Positions 1-9,089 are shown, counted from the first letter of the stretch. The stretch: 34,485 bases of DNA from Clostridia bacterium (GCA_017936375.1 JAGBFR010000015.1:1-34485), one strand, 5' to 3'. Numbers and translations: made by a program. The notes: generated by a model from the letters alone, not told the origin.

Positions 1-74
1 AGAAGCTGCGCTTCGCTATCCGCGAGGGCGGCCGTACCGTCGGCTCCGGCGTCGTCACCAAGATCTTCGAGTAA
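1..74 (+). CDS. tuf: Elongation factor Tu, C-terminal end (partial)
   Basis: Only the last 23 codons and the stop (TAA at 72-74) are in the window, in the frame starting at position 3. They encode a tail with FAIREGGRTVGSGVVTKIFE, which matches the conserved end of domain III of EF-Tu, the GTPase that delivers aminoacyl-tRNA to the ribosome. The start lies outside the window. A strong terminator follows 39 bases later, so tuf is the last gene of its transcript, and the next gene has its own promoter. Confidence 0.9.
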   Translation, partial: KLRFAIREGGRTVGSGVVTKIFE

Positions 75-112
75 TCGAATATCGCGGCGAGTACGCTCAC
101 AAGCGAAACAAA

Positions 113-141
113 AGAGAGTTCCTTCGGGAGCTCTCTTTTTT
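113..141 (+). terminator. Intrinsic terminator of tuf
   Basis: A 10-bp stem (AGAGAGTTCC with GGAGCTCTCT, one G-T pair) closed by a TTCG tetraloop is followed directly by six T residues. This is a textbook Rho-independent terminator placed just after the tuf stop codon. Confidence 0.92.
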
Positions 142-170
142 CGTTCCTCGGCGTGTATGCCGCCGAAGCC

Positions 171-199
171 TTGCAATCAACTTTCATCCGTGATAAGAT
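171..199 (+). promoter_or_regulatory. Sigma-A type promoter for the YfhO-like/helicase unit
   Basis: TTGCAA (171-176) and TAAGAT (194-199) are separated by exactly 17 bases, near the vegetative consensus. They sit between the tuf terminator and the start codon at 238, so they would drive the two overlapping genes that follow. Inferred from sequence only. Confidence 0.6.
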
Positions 200-237
200 A
201 AATTGAATGATTATGTCCCTGAGGAGGGCGTGCGCAG

Positions 238-2559
238 ATGACGCATAGAATGCATGAGATGAAGAAATGGGAGGGCCTTGCGGCGATCTGGCTGCTGCTT
301 GCGGCGCTTGTGTTTGCATATACCGATCCGGATGAGTTCGCATGGACGTATGAGGGAGAGGACGTATCGCAGATCCTCGTCAGCGCGCAGCAGGCTGCGC
401 TGGAGGAGGAGGCCGAGGCGCGCCGCTATGACGCGGAGAGGGAGAAGGCCGCCGCACAGGGCGCCGCCATGGACTGGGGCGAGGATGAGGCGTATACCAC
501 CCTGCCCATGACCCTTCCTGCGCAGGATGAGCGCGGCGGGCTCAATCTCATGCCCGGCAGCTATGATGTGCTGGTGACGTTTGAGGGCGGCCCGATCGAT
601 GTGCGAATGGTCAGCGCGGGCATGCAGTCCTTCATCGAGAACGGCAGGGAGACGCTCAATGCCGAAGGAGAGGCAGGACGGATGACGCAGGAGTTTTCCT
701 TCCGCCTGACGGACGCTGCCCGCGGCGTAAAGCTCGCCTGCGGCCTGCCCGAGGGCGCGCAGATTGAGCGCGTGTATATCAGGAAGTGGGACACGGGCGT
801 CTTCTCCCGTGATCTGGCGGCGTATGCCGCTGTGGCGGGCGTGCTGCTCTCCATCCTCTGGGCGCTCGGCTTTGACCGGGGCGCGGAGGGCCCGGCCCGC
901 CGCCGCGATGCGCTGCTGCTGATGGGCACGGCGCTGCTGGCCTCCATGCCCTGCCTGTGGGATGGGCTCTACGGCGCGTGGGGGCACGACCTCTTCTTCC
1001 ACCTCAACCGCATCGAGGGCATGGCCTCCGCGATGATGAGCGGGCAGTTCCCCGTGCGCATCCATGCCTCCACGCTGCAGGGCTATGGCTATGCGGCCTC
1101 GCAGTTCTATCCGGAGCTGCTCCTCTATCTGCCGGCGCTGCTGCGCTGTGCGGGCGTCTCGCTGACGGCGAGCATGCACGTCTTTGTCCTTACGGTCAAT
1201 CTGCTCACGGCGTATGCGGCGTATTATGCCGCGCGCAGGCTCTTTGCCTCGCGGACGGTCGGCCTCGGCGCGGCAGTGCTCTATACGCTGTGTATCTATC
1301 GCATTGCCAATCTTTATATCCGCACGGCTGTGGGCGAGTATCTGGCGATGCTCTTCTTCCCGCTGCTGATCTACGCGCTCTATGAGGTGCTCGTGGGCGA
1401 TGCGCGCCGCTGGCCGCTGCTCGCGCTCTCGATGTCGGGCATCGTGCTCAGCCATCTGCTCAGCGCGATGTTTGCCGTGGTGCTGTGCGCGCTGGCGGCG
1501 GCGATCTGCCTGCCGCGCCTTGTCAGAGAGTGGCGGCGTATCCTCGCCATCTTGATGGCGGCGGGGATCACGGCGCTGTGTGCGTTATGGTTCATCGTGC
1601 CGCTGGCGATCTATTCCTCCGCCGGCATCAGCACGAGCGTTGCGGTCGATGCGTATGAGCATACGCTGACCTTTGGCTCCTTCTTCGTCGGTCTGGCCGG
1701 GCTTGAGGGCGTCGCCGCCGGACAGGAGCAGTTTGCCTATACGGTCGGCGTGGTGCCGGGCCTTGCGCTGATGGCAGGCGCTCTGCTGGCACTGGCGCGC
1801 CTGTATGCGGGCGTGCAGAAGGAGGAGCAGGGGAATAGGCGGCTTTCTGCCGTGCTGCTTGCCTTTGGCGCGCTGTGCCTTGCGGGCGCGACGGATCTCT
1901 TCCCGTGGGCATGGGCGTGCTCGCTGCGCAGGCCGCTGTCCACCTTCTTCATGCAGATTCAGTACCCGTGGCGTCTTGTCGGCGTGGCGGCGGCCCCGCT
2001 GTCCATGGCGGCGGCGTGGGGCTACCTCGCGGGGAAAAAGAACCGCTCTGCCGGGCTTGCGCTGCTGTGCGCGCTGTCCGTGGTCTTTGCGGGGCTGATG
2101 CTCCAGAGCGTCGTGCAGAAGGGCCCCGCGCTCGAGCGCGACGGCTACTGTGATACGCGCATCCGCCAGCATGAGTACACCTATGCCATGACGGAGAAGA
2201 ATGCGCTGGAGCCGGGCCGCGTGATCGTCGGCGGAGCGGACTGCGCCGTGACGGACTATCATAAGGAGGGGACGAATCTCTCCTTCACGCTCTCCGCGCC
2301 GGAGGGCGGGCAGTATATCGAGGTTCCGCTGCTGTATTACCCGGGCTACCGCGCGACGGTCGGCGGGGAGGAGAGCAGCGTTGTGCGCGGGACGAACAAT
2401 GTCCTGCGCCTGATGCGCATCTCCGCGTCAGATGCGCTCGACGTGCGCGTGTGGTACGAGGCGCCGAGGAGCTTTGTGATCGCGCAGGGGCTCTCTGCGC
2501 TGGGCGCGCTGCTGCTTGCGGCGGCTATGCTTAGCATGCGCAGGCGGAATCAGGCATGA
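238..2559 (+). CDS. YfhO / PTPS-related polytopic membrane protein
   Basis: The 773-residue product is a large integral membrane protein. It has one N-terminal membrane segment (about residues 10-28), an extracytoplasmic region to about 185, then roughly a dozen hydrophobic segments between 190 and 640, a second outside domain (about 645-750) and a final membrane segment. The motif GHDLFFHLNRIEG (249-261) followed by SGQFPVRI is the signature of the 6-pyruvoyl-tetrahydropterin synthase-related / YfhO family, which has a GT-C-like glycosyltransferase layout and is thought to act in cell-envelope polymer glycosylation. The start at 238 is preceded by GAGGAGGG at 221-228; internal ATGs at codons 5 and 8 are possible but worse spaced. 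The stop overlaps the next start (ATGA at 2556), so the two genes are translationally coupled. The exact substrate cannot be read from the sequence. Confidence 0.75.
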   Translation: MTHRMHEMKKWEGLAAIWLLLAALVFAYTDPDEFAWTYEGEDVSQILVSAQQAALEEEAEARRYDAEREKAAAQGAAMDWGEDEAYTTLPMTLPAQDERGGLNLMPGSYDVLVTFEGGPIDVRMVSAGMQSFIENGRETLNAEGEAGRMTQEFSFRLTDAARGVKLACGLPEGAQIERVYIRKWDTGVFSRDLAAYAAVAGVLLSILWALGFDRGAEGPARRRDALLLMGTALLASMPCLWDGLYGAWGHDLFFHLNRIEGMASAMMSGQFPVRIHASTLQGYGYAASQFYPELLLYLPALLRCAGVSLTASMHVFVLTVNLLTAYAAYYAARRLFASRTVGLGAAVLYTLCIYRIANLYIRTAVGEYLAMLFFPLLIYALYEVLVGDARRWPLLALSMSGIVLSHLLSAMFAVVLCALAAAICLPRLVREWRRILAILMAAGITALCALWFIVPLAIYSSAGISTSVAVDAYEHTLTFGSFFVGLAGLEGVAAGQEQFAYTVGVVPGLALMAGALLALARLYAGVQKEEQGNRRLSAVLLAFGALCLAGATDLFPWAWACSLRRPLSTFFMQIQYPWRLVGVAAAPLSMAAAWGYLAGKKNRSAGLALLCALSVVFAGLMLQSVVQKGPALERDGYCDTRIRQHEYTYAMTEKNALEPGRVIVGGADCAVTDYHKEGTNLSFTLSAPEGGQYIEVPLLYYPGYRATVGGEESSVVRGTNNVLRLMRISASDALDVRVWYEAPRSFVIAQGLSALGALLLAAAMLSMRRRNQA

Positions 2560-4922
2560 GCGATGTGAAGAACGCCCGCCGGGGTGCGGAGATGGGCGCC
2601 GGCAGGGATGAGGCGAAAAAGCCCGTCATCCGCGTGAGCGTGCGCGCCGTTGTGGAGACGACGCTGCATGCCAGCGACATCGTCCCCGCGTCGGGCACGA
2701 TGCGGCGCATGCGCGAGGGCACGGCGGCGCACAGGGCACGGCAGGGCGAGGGCGGCAGGCTGATCGCAGATTACCGCGCGGAGACGGCGCTGTCCGCAGA
2801 CTACGAGGCGGAGACGCTGATCCTGCATGTTATCGGGCGCGCGGATGCAATCTACACGGACGACATGGGACGCACCGTGGTCGAGGAGATCAAGCTCGGC
2901 ATGGAGGGCTGCGCGCTCCATGAGGCGCATATGGCGCAGGCGGCCTTCTACGGGCATATGCTCTGCGCGCGCGAGGGGATGGATGGCCTTGTGCTGCGGG
3001 TCCTCTATGTCGATGCGCAGGGGCGGCAGGCTGCCGTCTATGAGCAGGAGGAGACAGCGGACGCGCTGCAGGCGCGCTTTGATGCGCTCTGCCGCGAGGC
3101 GGCGAAGGTCGAGGCGCTGCGCCTTGTCAGGCGGCAGGCGAGGGATGCGTCCCTTGCGCATCTGGCCTTCCCCTTTGACGCATACCGCGAGGGGCAGAGG
3201 AAGTTTGCGGCGAATGTCTTTGTCGCCGTGCGCGAGCGCAGGCGGCTCTATGCGCAGGCGCCCACGGGCATTGGCAAGACGATGGCGGCGCTCTATCCCG
3301 CGCTGCTGGCGCTGGGCGAGGGGCATGCGGGCCGCGTGCTCTTCCTCACCGCGCGCACGACGGGCCGGGCGAGCGCGATGGACGCGATGGCGCGGCTGTC
3401 CGCCTGCGGGGCGCGCGCCCTCTCGCTGGAGATCACGGCGAAGGACAAGGTCTGCCCGAGGGAAATCCGCGACTGTCGGGCGGAGGTCTGCCCGCTGGCG
3501 GAGGGCTTTTATGACAGGCTGCCTGCCGCGCTCAGCGAGGCTGTCAGCCTTGCCGCCGGGGAAGGCGGCCTGTGCCTGACGCGCGAGGGGATCGAGACGC
3601 TGGCCGCAAAACACCGCCTCTGCCCGTTTGAATTGTCGCTGGAGCTGGCGTTCCTTGCGGACGTCATCGTCTGCGATTACAACTATGCGTATGATCCATT
3701 TGTCGCGCTGGACCGCCTTTTGGCGGCCCCGGGCGGCACGGCGCTGCTGGTCGACGAGGCGCATCAGCTCGCCCCGCGCGTACGGGATGCGTATTCGGCG
3801 CAGGTGTCGCTCGATGCGCTGACGGAGCTGCGGCGCGAGGTCGGCAGGGCGCAATCGAGAAAACACCGTCTCTACGGCACGCTCTCTGCGGCGATCGGCG
3901 CGCTGCGGGCGCTCTCCAAAAAGGAGGTGTTCGCCTCCGGACGGCTTGACGCGCCGCCCCGGGCGATTGCCGCAACGATGGAGGCCGTGCTCGATGCGGC
4001 GGGGGACTGCCTCGCCGAGGGCGGGGGCGGCCCCGCACTGGACGCCTTCTCCCTGGCGATGAAGGTGACCTTCGCCGTGCAGCACGCGGGCGAGCGCTAT
4101 GCCATCCTGACCGGCGGCGGGGAGAAGCACGCGTATGTCGACATCCTCTGCCTCAACGCTGCGCCGGAGATTCACAATGTGAGCAGGCGTGCGTGCGGCA
4201 CGGTCTACTTCTCCGCGACGCTCGCGCCCTTTGACGCGGCGAAGCGCATGCTCGGCAGCGAGGAGGGCGACGCCTGCCTCGCGCTGGCCTCCCCGTTTGA
4301 TCCCGCGCAGCTGGCGGCGCGCATCGCGCCCATCGACCTGCGCTATGCCAACAGGGAACATGCCGCGCCCCATGTCGCCTCGGAGATTCTCTCGCAGATC
4401 GGGGCGCATCCGGGAAGGACGATCGCCTTCTTTCCGTCATATGCGTATATGAGCCGCGTGCATGAGCTGCTGCTGGGCATGGAGGGGACGATGGCCGTCC
4501 GCCTGCTTGCCGAGGAGCGGGGCATGCGCGAGGAAGAAAAAAACGCGCTCCTTGGCGCGTTTACAGACAGCGAAAGCGAGAATACGCTGATGCTGGCGGT
4601 GCTGGGCGGCAGCTTTGCCGAGGGCATCGACCTGCCGGGCGATGCGCTCACGGGCGTGATTGTCGTCTCCACCGGGCTGCCCCAGCCGGACGAGCGCGTC
4701 CGCGCGATGCAGCAGTATTATGACGAGATTGGCGAGGACGGCTTCTTCCTCTGCATGACGCTGCCCGGCATGATCCGGGTCATTCAGGCGGCGGGCCGGC
4801 TCATCCGCACAAAGGACGACCGGGGCGCGCTGCTGCTGATGGACAGCCGCTATCATGCGCCGCGCGTGCGCGCGCTGCTGGCAGGCACGCTCATCGGCGA
4901 CGCGCTGGGGATTCAGGGCTGA
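2556..4922 (+). CDS. DinG/XPD-type Fe-S helicase with N-terminal PD-(D/E)XK nuclease domain
   Basis: This 788-residue protein is a superfamily 2 DNA helicase of the XPD/DinG branch. Walker A is APTGIGKT (235-242), Walker B is DEAH (400-403), and motif VI is QAAGRLIR (744-751). Four cysteines at 300, 307, 312 and 356 lie between motifs I and II with the spacing expected for the 4Fe-4S cluster of this branch. The first 150 residues carry GRAD (D97) and EEIK (E111, K113), the D...ExK pattern of a PD-(D/E)XK nuclease of the Cas4/RecB type. The combination suggests processing of branched or single-strand-containing DNA during repair. It starts inside the stop codon of the upstream membrane protein gene (ATGA overlap), though no functional link is obvious. 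Its last 10 bases overlap the end of a convergent small gene. Confidence 0.88.
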   Translation: MSDVKNARRGAEMGAGRDEAKKPVIRVSVRAVVETTLHASDIVPASGTMRRMREGTAAHRARQGEGGRLIADYRAETALSADYEAETLILHVIGRADAIYTDDMGRTVVEEIKLGMEGCALHEAHMAQAAFYGHMLCAREGMDGLVLRVLYVDAQGRQAAVYEQEETADALQARFDALCREAAKVEALRLVRRQARDASLAHLAFPFDAYREGQRKFAANVFVAVRERRRLYAQAPTGIGKTMAALYPALLALGEGHAGRVLFLTARTTGRASAMDAMARLSACGARALSLEITAKDKVCPREIRDCRAEVCPLAEGFYDRLPAALSEAVSLAAGEGGLCLTREGIETLAAKHRLCPFELSLELAFLADVIVCDYNYAYDPFVALDRLLAAPGGTALLVDEAHQLAPRVRDAYSAQVSLDALTELRREVGRAQSRKHRLYGTLSAAIGALRALSKKEVFASGRLDAPPRAIAATMEAVLDAAGDCLAEGGGGPALDAFSLAMKVTFAVQHAGERYAILTGGGEKHAYVDILCLNAAPEIHNVSRRACGTVYFSATLAPFDAAKRMLGSEEGDACLALASPFDPAQLAARIAPIDLRYANREHAAPHVASEILSQIGAHPGRTIAFFPSYAYMSRVHELLLGMEGTMAVRLLAEERGMREEEKNALLGAFTDSESENTLMLAVLGGSFAEGIDLPGDALTGVIVVSTGLPQPDERVRAMQQYYDEIGEDGFFLCMTLPGMIRVIQAAGRLIRTKDDRGALLLMDSRYHAPRVRALLAGTLIGDALGIQG

Positions 4923-5119
4923 CCCTCGTCATCGCGCAGGAAGGCCGCGATGTCGCCGGCGAGGGGATCGTCTTCCCTCGGCGGGCGGATATCGAGCAGC
5001 GCGCGGATCATCCGCCTCTGCCCGGCCTCGCCGTGGGGAATATAGAGCAGCTGTGCGTCGCTGCGCTCGGCAATGAGCGCGCGCAGCAGCGTGCGGAGCT
5101 GCCGTCTTTCCTGCGGCAT
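4913..5119 (-). CDS. Small protein resembling the N-terminus of protein-ADP-ribose hydrolases
   Basis: A 68-residue reading frame begins at the ATG at 5119 behind a good ribosome site (GGGGGAG on the minus strand, about 6 bases upstream). The product is charged and helical, with RMIRALLDIRPPREDDPLAGD in its second half. From memory this resembles the helical N-terminal segment (RRLLRALMNVRPP-like) that precedes the macrodomain in bacterial protein-ADP-ribose hydrolases. No macrodomain follows, because the frame stops inside the 3' end of the helicase gene. It may be an orphaned N-terminal module or a genuine small protein. A longer frame reaching back to 5263 has no ribosome site and would run into the CapA leader. 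Confidence 0.5.
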   Translation of the reverse strand: MPQERRQLRTLLRALIAERSDAQLLYIPHGEAGQRRMIRALLDIRPPREDDPLAGDIAAFLRDDEGQP

Positions 5120-5228
5120 GTCGTCTCCCCCTCTCTCGACCGTACTCTTTGGGCAAGCATAGCACAGCGGGCTGCTGCATGCAAGCCCGATTCCATCTGA
5201 TTCCATCATGAACGGAGGAATTTCCGAT

Positions 5229-6428
5229 ATGAAGCATATCAAGCATATGAAGCGTCTGTTCATCCTGACGGCGGTCGTGCTGCTGATGACGGCGGCCTGC
5301 GGCGCTGCGCAGATGAATTACGACCTGACCTCGCCCCATCTCACGTATGAGAAGCTGGACGCCGGCGAGGGCATGCCCGTCCTGCAGGATCTTCCCGCGC
5401 CGGAGGCGTATCCGGAGGCGTCCTCCGTCGGGGTTATCGGCGGCGCGGACGGCCCGACGGAGATCTTCGTCGTAGAGAAGGCGGAGGAGCCTGCCGATCA
5501 GTGGCCCAAAACCTTCACCGTCACCCTCGGCGGCGATACGACCCTCGGCTCCACGGACAGCCTGCGCAAGCGGGACGACTGCTTTGAGAAGGTGGCCGAG
5601 GAAAAGGGCTACGGCTGGTTCTTCTCCGGGCTGGAGGCGCTGTTTGCCTCCGATGACCTGACGCTGGTCAACTTCGAGGGCACGCTCACCGAGGAGACGG
5701 CGAAGAAGGAGAAGAAATTCAACTTCAAGGGACCGGCGGAATATACCGGCATCCTGACGCTGGGCAGCGTGGAGGCGGTCACCGTCGCCAACAACCACAC
5801 GCTCGACTACGGCACGAAGGGCCGCGACGACACCATCGCCAACCTTGAGGCGGCGGGGATCATCGTCAGCGGCAACGGGCAGCTGGGCATTTTTGAAAAG
5901 AACGGCGTGAAGGTCGGCATGACCGGCTACTGCTTCCCCTACAAGGACGGCAAGAAGGACATCTCCAAGGACGTGAAGGCGCTGCGCGAGGCGGGCTGCC
6001 AGATCGTCATCGCCTCCTTCCACTGGGGCAGCGAGTACCGCGAGGACTTCACCGGCGAGCAGCGCTCCATCGGCCGCGCGGCGATCAAGGCCGGAGCGGA
6101 CATCGTCGTGGGCCATCACCCGCACATCGTGCAGGGCATCGAGGCGTATCAGGATTCCTACATCCTCTACTCCGTGGGCAACCTCGTCTTCGGCGGCAAT
6201 GTCGACCCGGACGACAGGGACGCCTACGCCGCCCGCGTGACCTTCACCGTCCATGAGGATCATGCCGAGGCGCCGCAGGTGACCATCGTGCCGCTGCGGC
6301 TGACGGAGCTCTCCGACGGGACGGACTATCGCCCCGTGCTCGCGCAGGGCGAGGAGGCGGAGCGGATCGTGAAGAGGATTCTGAAGCGCTCGTACAAGAT
6401 GGACGGCTTTGAGAACGGAACGTGGTAA
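5229..6428 (+). CDS. CapA-family metallophosphatase-fold lipoprotein
   Basis: The 399-residue product starts with MKHIKHMKRLF and a hydrophobic stretch ending in MTAAC, a plausible lipoprotein signal with a lipobox-like TAAC. The body from about residue 95 matches the CapA/PGA_cap family: GGDTTLGS near the start, NFEGTLT, ANNHTLDYG, FHWGSEY and VGHHPHIVQG, which carry the metal-binding Asp, Asn and His residues of the calcineurin-like fold. Family members act at the envelope, the best known in poly-gamma-glutamate capsule synthesis, but many have no proven role. Residues 66-78 contain VGVIGGADGPTE, a motif otherwise typical of Na+-pumping decarboxylase beta subunits. The start is chosen for GGAGGAA at 5214-5220. 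The NYN gene follows after 18 bases, so the two are probably cotranscribed. Confidence 0.85.
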   Translation: MKHIKHMKRLFILTAVVLLMTAACGAAQMNYDLTSPHLTYEKLDAGEGMPVLQDLPAPEAYPEASSVGVIGGADGPTEIFVVEKAEEPADQWPKTFTVTLGGDTTLGSTDSLRKRDDCFEKVAEEKGYGWFFSGLEALFASDDLTLVNFEGTLTEETAKKEKKFNFKGPAEYTGILTLGSVEAVTVANNHTLDYGTKGRDDTIANLEAAGIIVSGNGQLGIFEKNGVKVGMTGYCFPYKDGKKDISKDVKALREAGCQIVIASFHWGSEYREDFTGEQRSIGRAAIKAGADIVVGHHPHIVQGIEAYQDSYILYSVGNLVFGGNVDPDDRDAYAARVTFTVHEDHAEAPQVTIVPLRLTELSDGTDYRPVLAQGEEAERIVKRILKRSYKMDGFENGTW

Positions 6429-6446
6429 ATCCAAAAGGAGTACTCC

Positions 6447-7412
6447 ATGGCATCACATTTTGCGTTATTCGTGGATCTGGAGAACTGCGGCGGAAAGAAG
6501 AGCATGCTGCTTGACATCATCGAGCGCGTGAAGATCCGCGGCGACATCCTCATCGGCAAGGTCTACGGCTATACGGACAGCTATTCCGACCTGAAGGAGA
6601 CGCTGCTGTCCAATACCTTCACCGTCGTGCCGAGCCTGCGCTACGGCCGCAGCCAGAAGAACAGCATGGACATCCAGCTGGTCATCGACGCGCTGGACGT
6701 CGCCTACCGCAATGAGCTGATCGACAGCTTCTGCATCGTTTCGGGCGACAGCGACTATGTGCCGCTGGTGGGCAAGCTCAAGAGCATGGGCAAATTCGTG
6801 CTGGGCATCTCCCGCAGCGAGGCGGCCTCCGGCGTATTCATGAATGCCTGCAGCGAGTTCCAGTTTCTGGAGAGCGTGAAGGCGGGCAAGGAGCGCACCG
6901 CCGCGCCCGTGGGCGAGGCGCTGACCCTCGCGGACGTGAACAGCATGATCGTCACCATCCTGGGCGAGAGCGACAGCGAGATGCTCGCCTCCGAGGTCAA
7001 GGGCACGCTGCTGCGCCTGCGGCCGGACTTTTCGGAGAAGAGCGTCGGCTATTCGACCTTCGGCAAGCTGCTTGCGCGGCTCTCCCAGCAGTTCGGCTCG
7101 TTCTCGCTGATGAGCGAGGGTTATAACCTCTACATCAGCCTCAATCAGGCGCACGGCGGCGCGCATGAGGCGCTGACGAAGGACAATTATGTGCAGGTCT
7201 TTGCGCGCATCCTCGCCGAGTACAGGGACGACGGCTTTGAGCGGGTCAATCCCTCGCTGCTCAAGGCGGCTGTGATTTCCGAATACCCCGATTTCACCGA
7301 GCGGCAGACGGGGCACAGGCGCTTTTCCGATATCCTGCGCGCGCTCGAGCGAGAGCGCCTGCTGCGCCTTGAGACGGACGAGAGCGGCAATATGCTCGTG
7401 AGCATCCTGTGA
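6447..7412 (+). CDS. NYN-domain ribonuclease-like protein with C-terminal OST-HTH/LOTUS domains
   Basis: The 321-residue product begins with FALFVDLENC (D10), continues with SMDIQLVIDALD and IVSGDSDYVPLV (D101, D103), and so carries the acidic residues of the NYN/PIN-like nuclease fold (LabA/Limkain-like). Two repeats in the C-terminal half (about 160-235 and 248-321), each with a winged-helix look such as LLRLRPDFSEKSVGYSTFGK and LLKAAVISEYPDFTERQ, match OST-HTH/LOTUS domains, which bind RNA. The whole is the usual two-part layout of bacterial NYN-LOTUS proteins, expected to be cytoplasmic RNA-processing factors. The ribosome site AAAGGAG lies a few bases before the ATG. It sits 18 bases after the CapA gene and just ahead of an exported protein gene. 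Confidence 0.88.
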   Translation: MASHFALFVDLENCGGKKSMLLDIIERVKIRGDILIGKVYGYTDSYSDLKETLLSNTFTVVPSLRYGRSQKNSMDIQLVIDALDVAYRNELIDSFCIVSGDSDYVPLVGKLKSMGKFVLGISRSEAASGVFMNACSEFQFLESVKAGKERTAAPVGEALTLADVNSMIVTILGESDSEMLASEVKGTLLRLRPDFSEKSVGYSTFGKLLARLSQQFGSFSLMSEGYNLYISLNQAHGGAHEALTKDNYVQVFARILAEYRDDGFERVNPSLLKAAVISEYPDFTERQTGHRRFSDILRALERERLLRLETDESGNMLVSIL

Positions 7413-7468
7413 GCTATCTGCCGGACAGAACAGAATTTAGCCGGATTGCATCCGGACAGGTGGAACAG

Positions 7469-8992
7469 ATGAAAAGGACGCTGATTCTCATTTCCCTGCT
7501 GGCGCTGCTGGCGCTGGCCCCCTGCGCTGCGGCGCAGCGGATCGACATGCCCTCCGCCGCGCTGGCCTTTGAATACCCGGACAGCTGGCTCGTCCTCTCT
7601 CCGCAGCTGGCGGGGGTCTATGCGCCCCTGCTTGCTGAGCGCGGGATCGACGCGCAGGTGCTCTCCGAGGAGATGGCGCGCCAGGGCGTGCTCAGCCGCG
7701 CCTACAGCCCGGACTTTGCCCAGCAGCTGACGGTGCTCATGCGCGAGGACGACATGGCGACGGATATCTTTGACATCGCCTCCGTCACCGACGAGCAGCG
7801 AAAGACCATCCGCACCCGCGCACAGAACGGGCGCTACTTTGAGACGACCGGCTACCGCGTGCAGGATATCGAATGGCAGAAGGAGGGCGGGGTCTACTGG
7901 CTCTACCTCCACTATACGATCACGAAGTCCGATCAGCTGATCGGCCGGGGCGTGCGGTATATGACCATCCGCAACGGGCGCTTTGTGATCCTTGACTGGC
8001 AGATCGACACGGGCCGCTTCACCAACCGCGATCTGGCGGGCTTCAGAAAGCGCATCGCCGACCTCACCGTCACCAGGACGCTGGAGGCGCCCATGCGCGC
8101 CGTGCGCCTTGAGGCGGATATTCCGACGGAGACGATCACCTCCGAGCTGGAGATCACCGGCACGGCGACGGACAACGCGACGCTCGTCGCCTCCATCCCA
8201 GACGGCAAGGGCGGGCAGCGCATCCTCTCCGTCGGTCAGGCGGGCGCAAACGGCCGCTTCACCCTGATCGTTCCGCTGGAGGAGGAGGGCGTCTTTGACC
8301 TGACGCTCACCGCCAGCCGGGAGAATATGCTCGAGACGAGCGTGGCGGGCAGCGTCAGCTACAGCGCGAAGACGCTCCCCGTGAGCCTTGTCGGCGCGGC
8401 GGAGGGCGAGGTGACCATCATCACCGGCAGCGAGGTCAAGCTCTCGGGCAGCACGCTGGCCGGCGTGCAGATGCAGCTCGTTTCCCCCTTCGGCCTGACG
8501 AAGAAGCGCACGCAGAACGACGGCGCCTTCTCCTTCACTCTCTCTACGGAAAATGAGGGCGAGTACAACTATGTGCTCATCCTCGATAAGAAGGGCTTTG
8601 AGCAGCGGCGCATCCAATTCACCCTCCGCCGCGTGATGACCGACGAGCAGACGCGCGAGCAGATCAAGGACGGCGCGGAGAAGATCTCCTATAAGAACCT
8701 GCAGAAGGCGCGCGGGGAGGACTACGGCAAGGTCATGGTCATCTATGGCCCGGTGACGGAGCTCTCCGACGGCGGCGGGCAGTACTACATGCGCATGCAG
8801 TACAACAAGGACGCGCAGGGCACATGGTATAACGAGATCGTCGTCGTGGCGGGCGAGGATATGGGCGTGAAGGTCGGCGATATGGCGACCGTCGTGGCGA
8901 GCGTCGCCGGCGTCTATGAGGAGCAGGATGCCAACGGCGACCCGGTGATGGTACCGCGCTTTGAGCTTATGTTCGTGGACAAGGTGGAATGA
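7469..8992 (+). CDS. Exported protein of unknown function with Ig-like repeats
   Basis: From the ATG at 7469 the product is 507 residues and opens with a classical signal peptide (MKRTLILISLLALLALAPCAAAQ), cleavable after an Ala. An alternative start at 7409 (GTG overlapping the previous stop) would add 20 polar residues in front of the signal, so it is less likely. An alpha/beta region (about 25-215) resembles surface proteins that bind or sense something outside the cell. One or two beta-rich Ig/carboxypeptidase-regulatory-like domains follow (about 220-390, with repeats like ELEITGTATDNATLV and SEVKLSGSTLAGVQ). The C-terminal domain (about 395-507) has an OB-like look. No catalytic motif was recognised. 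It closes a probable operon with the CapA and NYN genes. Confidence 0.6.
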   Translation: MKRTLILISLLALLALAPCAAAQRIDMPSAALAFEYPDSWLVLSPQLAGVYAPLLAERGIDAQVLSEEMARQGVLSRAYSPDFAQQLTVLMREDDMATDIFDIASVTDEQRKTIRTRAQNGRYFETTGYRVQDIEWQKEGGVYWLYLHYTITKSDQLIGRGVRYMTIRNGRFVILDWQIDTGRFTNRDLAGFRKRIADLTVTRTLEAPMRAVRLEADIPTETITSELEITGTATDNATLVASIPDGKGGQRILSVGQAGANGRFTLIVPLEEEGVFDLTLTASRENMLETSVAGSVSYSAKTLPVSLVGAAEGEVTIITGSEVKLSGSTLAGVQMQLVSPFGLTKKRTQNDGAFSFTLSTENEGEYNYVLILDKKGFEQRRIQFTLRRVMTDEQTREQIKDGAEKISYKNLQKARGEDYGKVMVIYGPVTELSDGGGQYYMRMQYNKDAQGTWYNEIVVVAGEDMGVKVGDMATVVASVAGVYEEQDANGDPVMVPRFELMFVDKVE

Positions 8993-9089
8993 TCTCTCAC
9001 GTCGGTAGAGGATGGCGGCGGGAAACGTGCTATCCTGTGTGCATTCCCCCGGATGACCGGAGGGCTGCATAGGATGGGAGGCGATTTCG

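Noticed and set aside
2550-4409. Long minus-strand open frame opposite the helicase gene
   Set aside because: It is a shadow of the GC-rich helicase gene: Arg/Ala/Gln-rich, no motifs, no ribosome site. The same holds for long antisense frames at 211-1455, 4929-6434, 6465-7316, 7187-9259, 9837-11012, 11009-13357 and 13583-15580.
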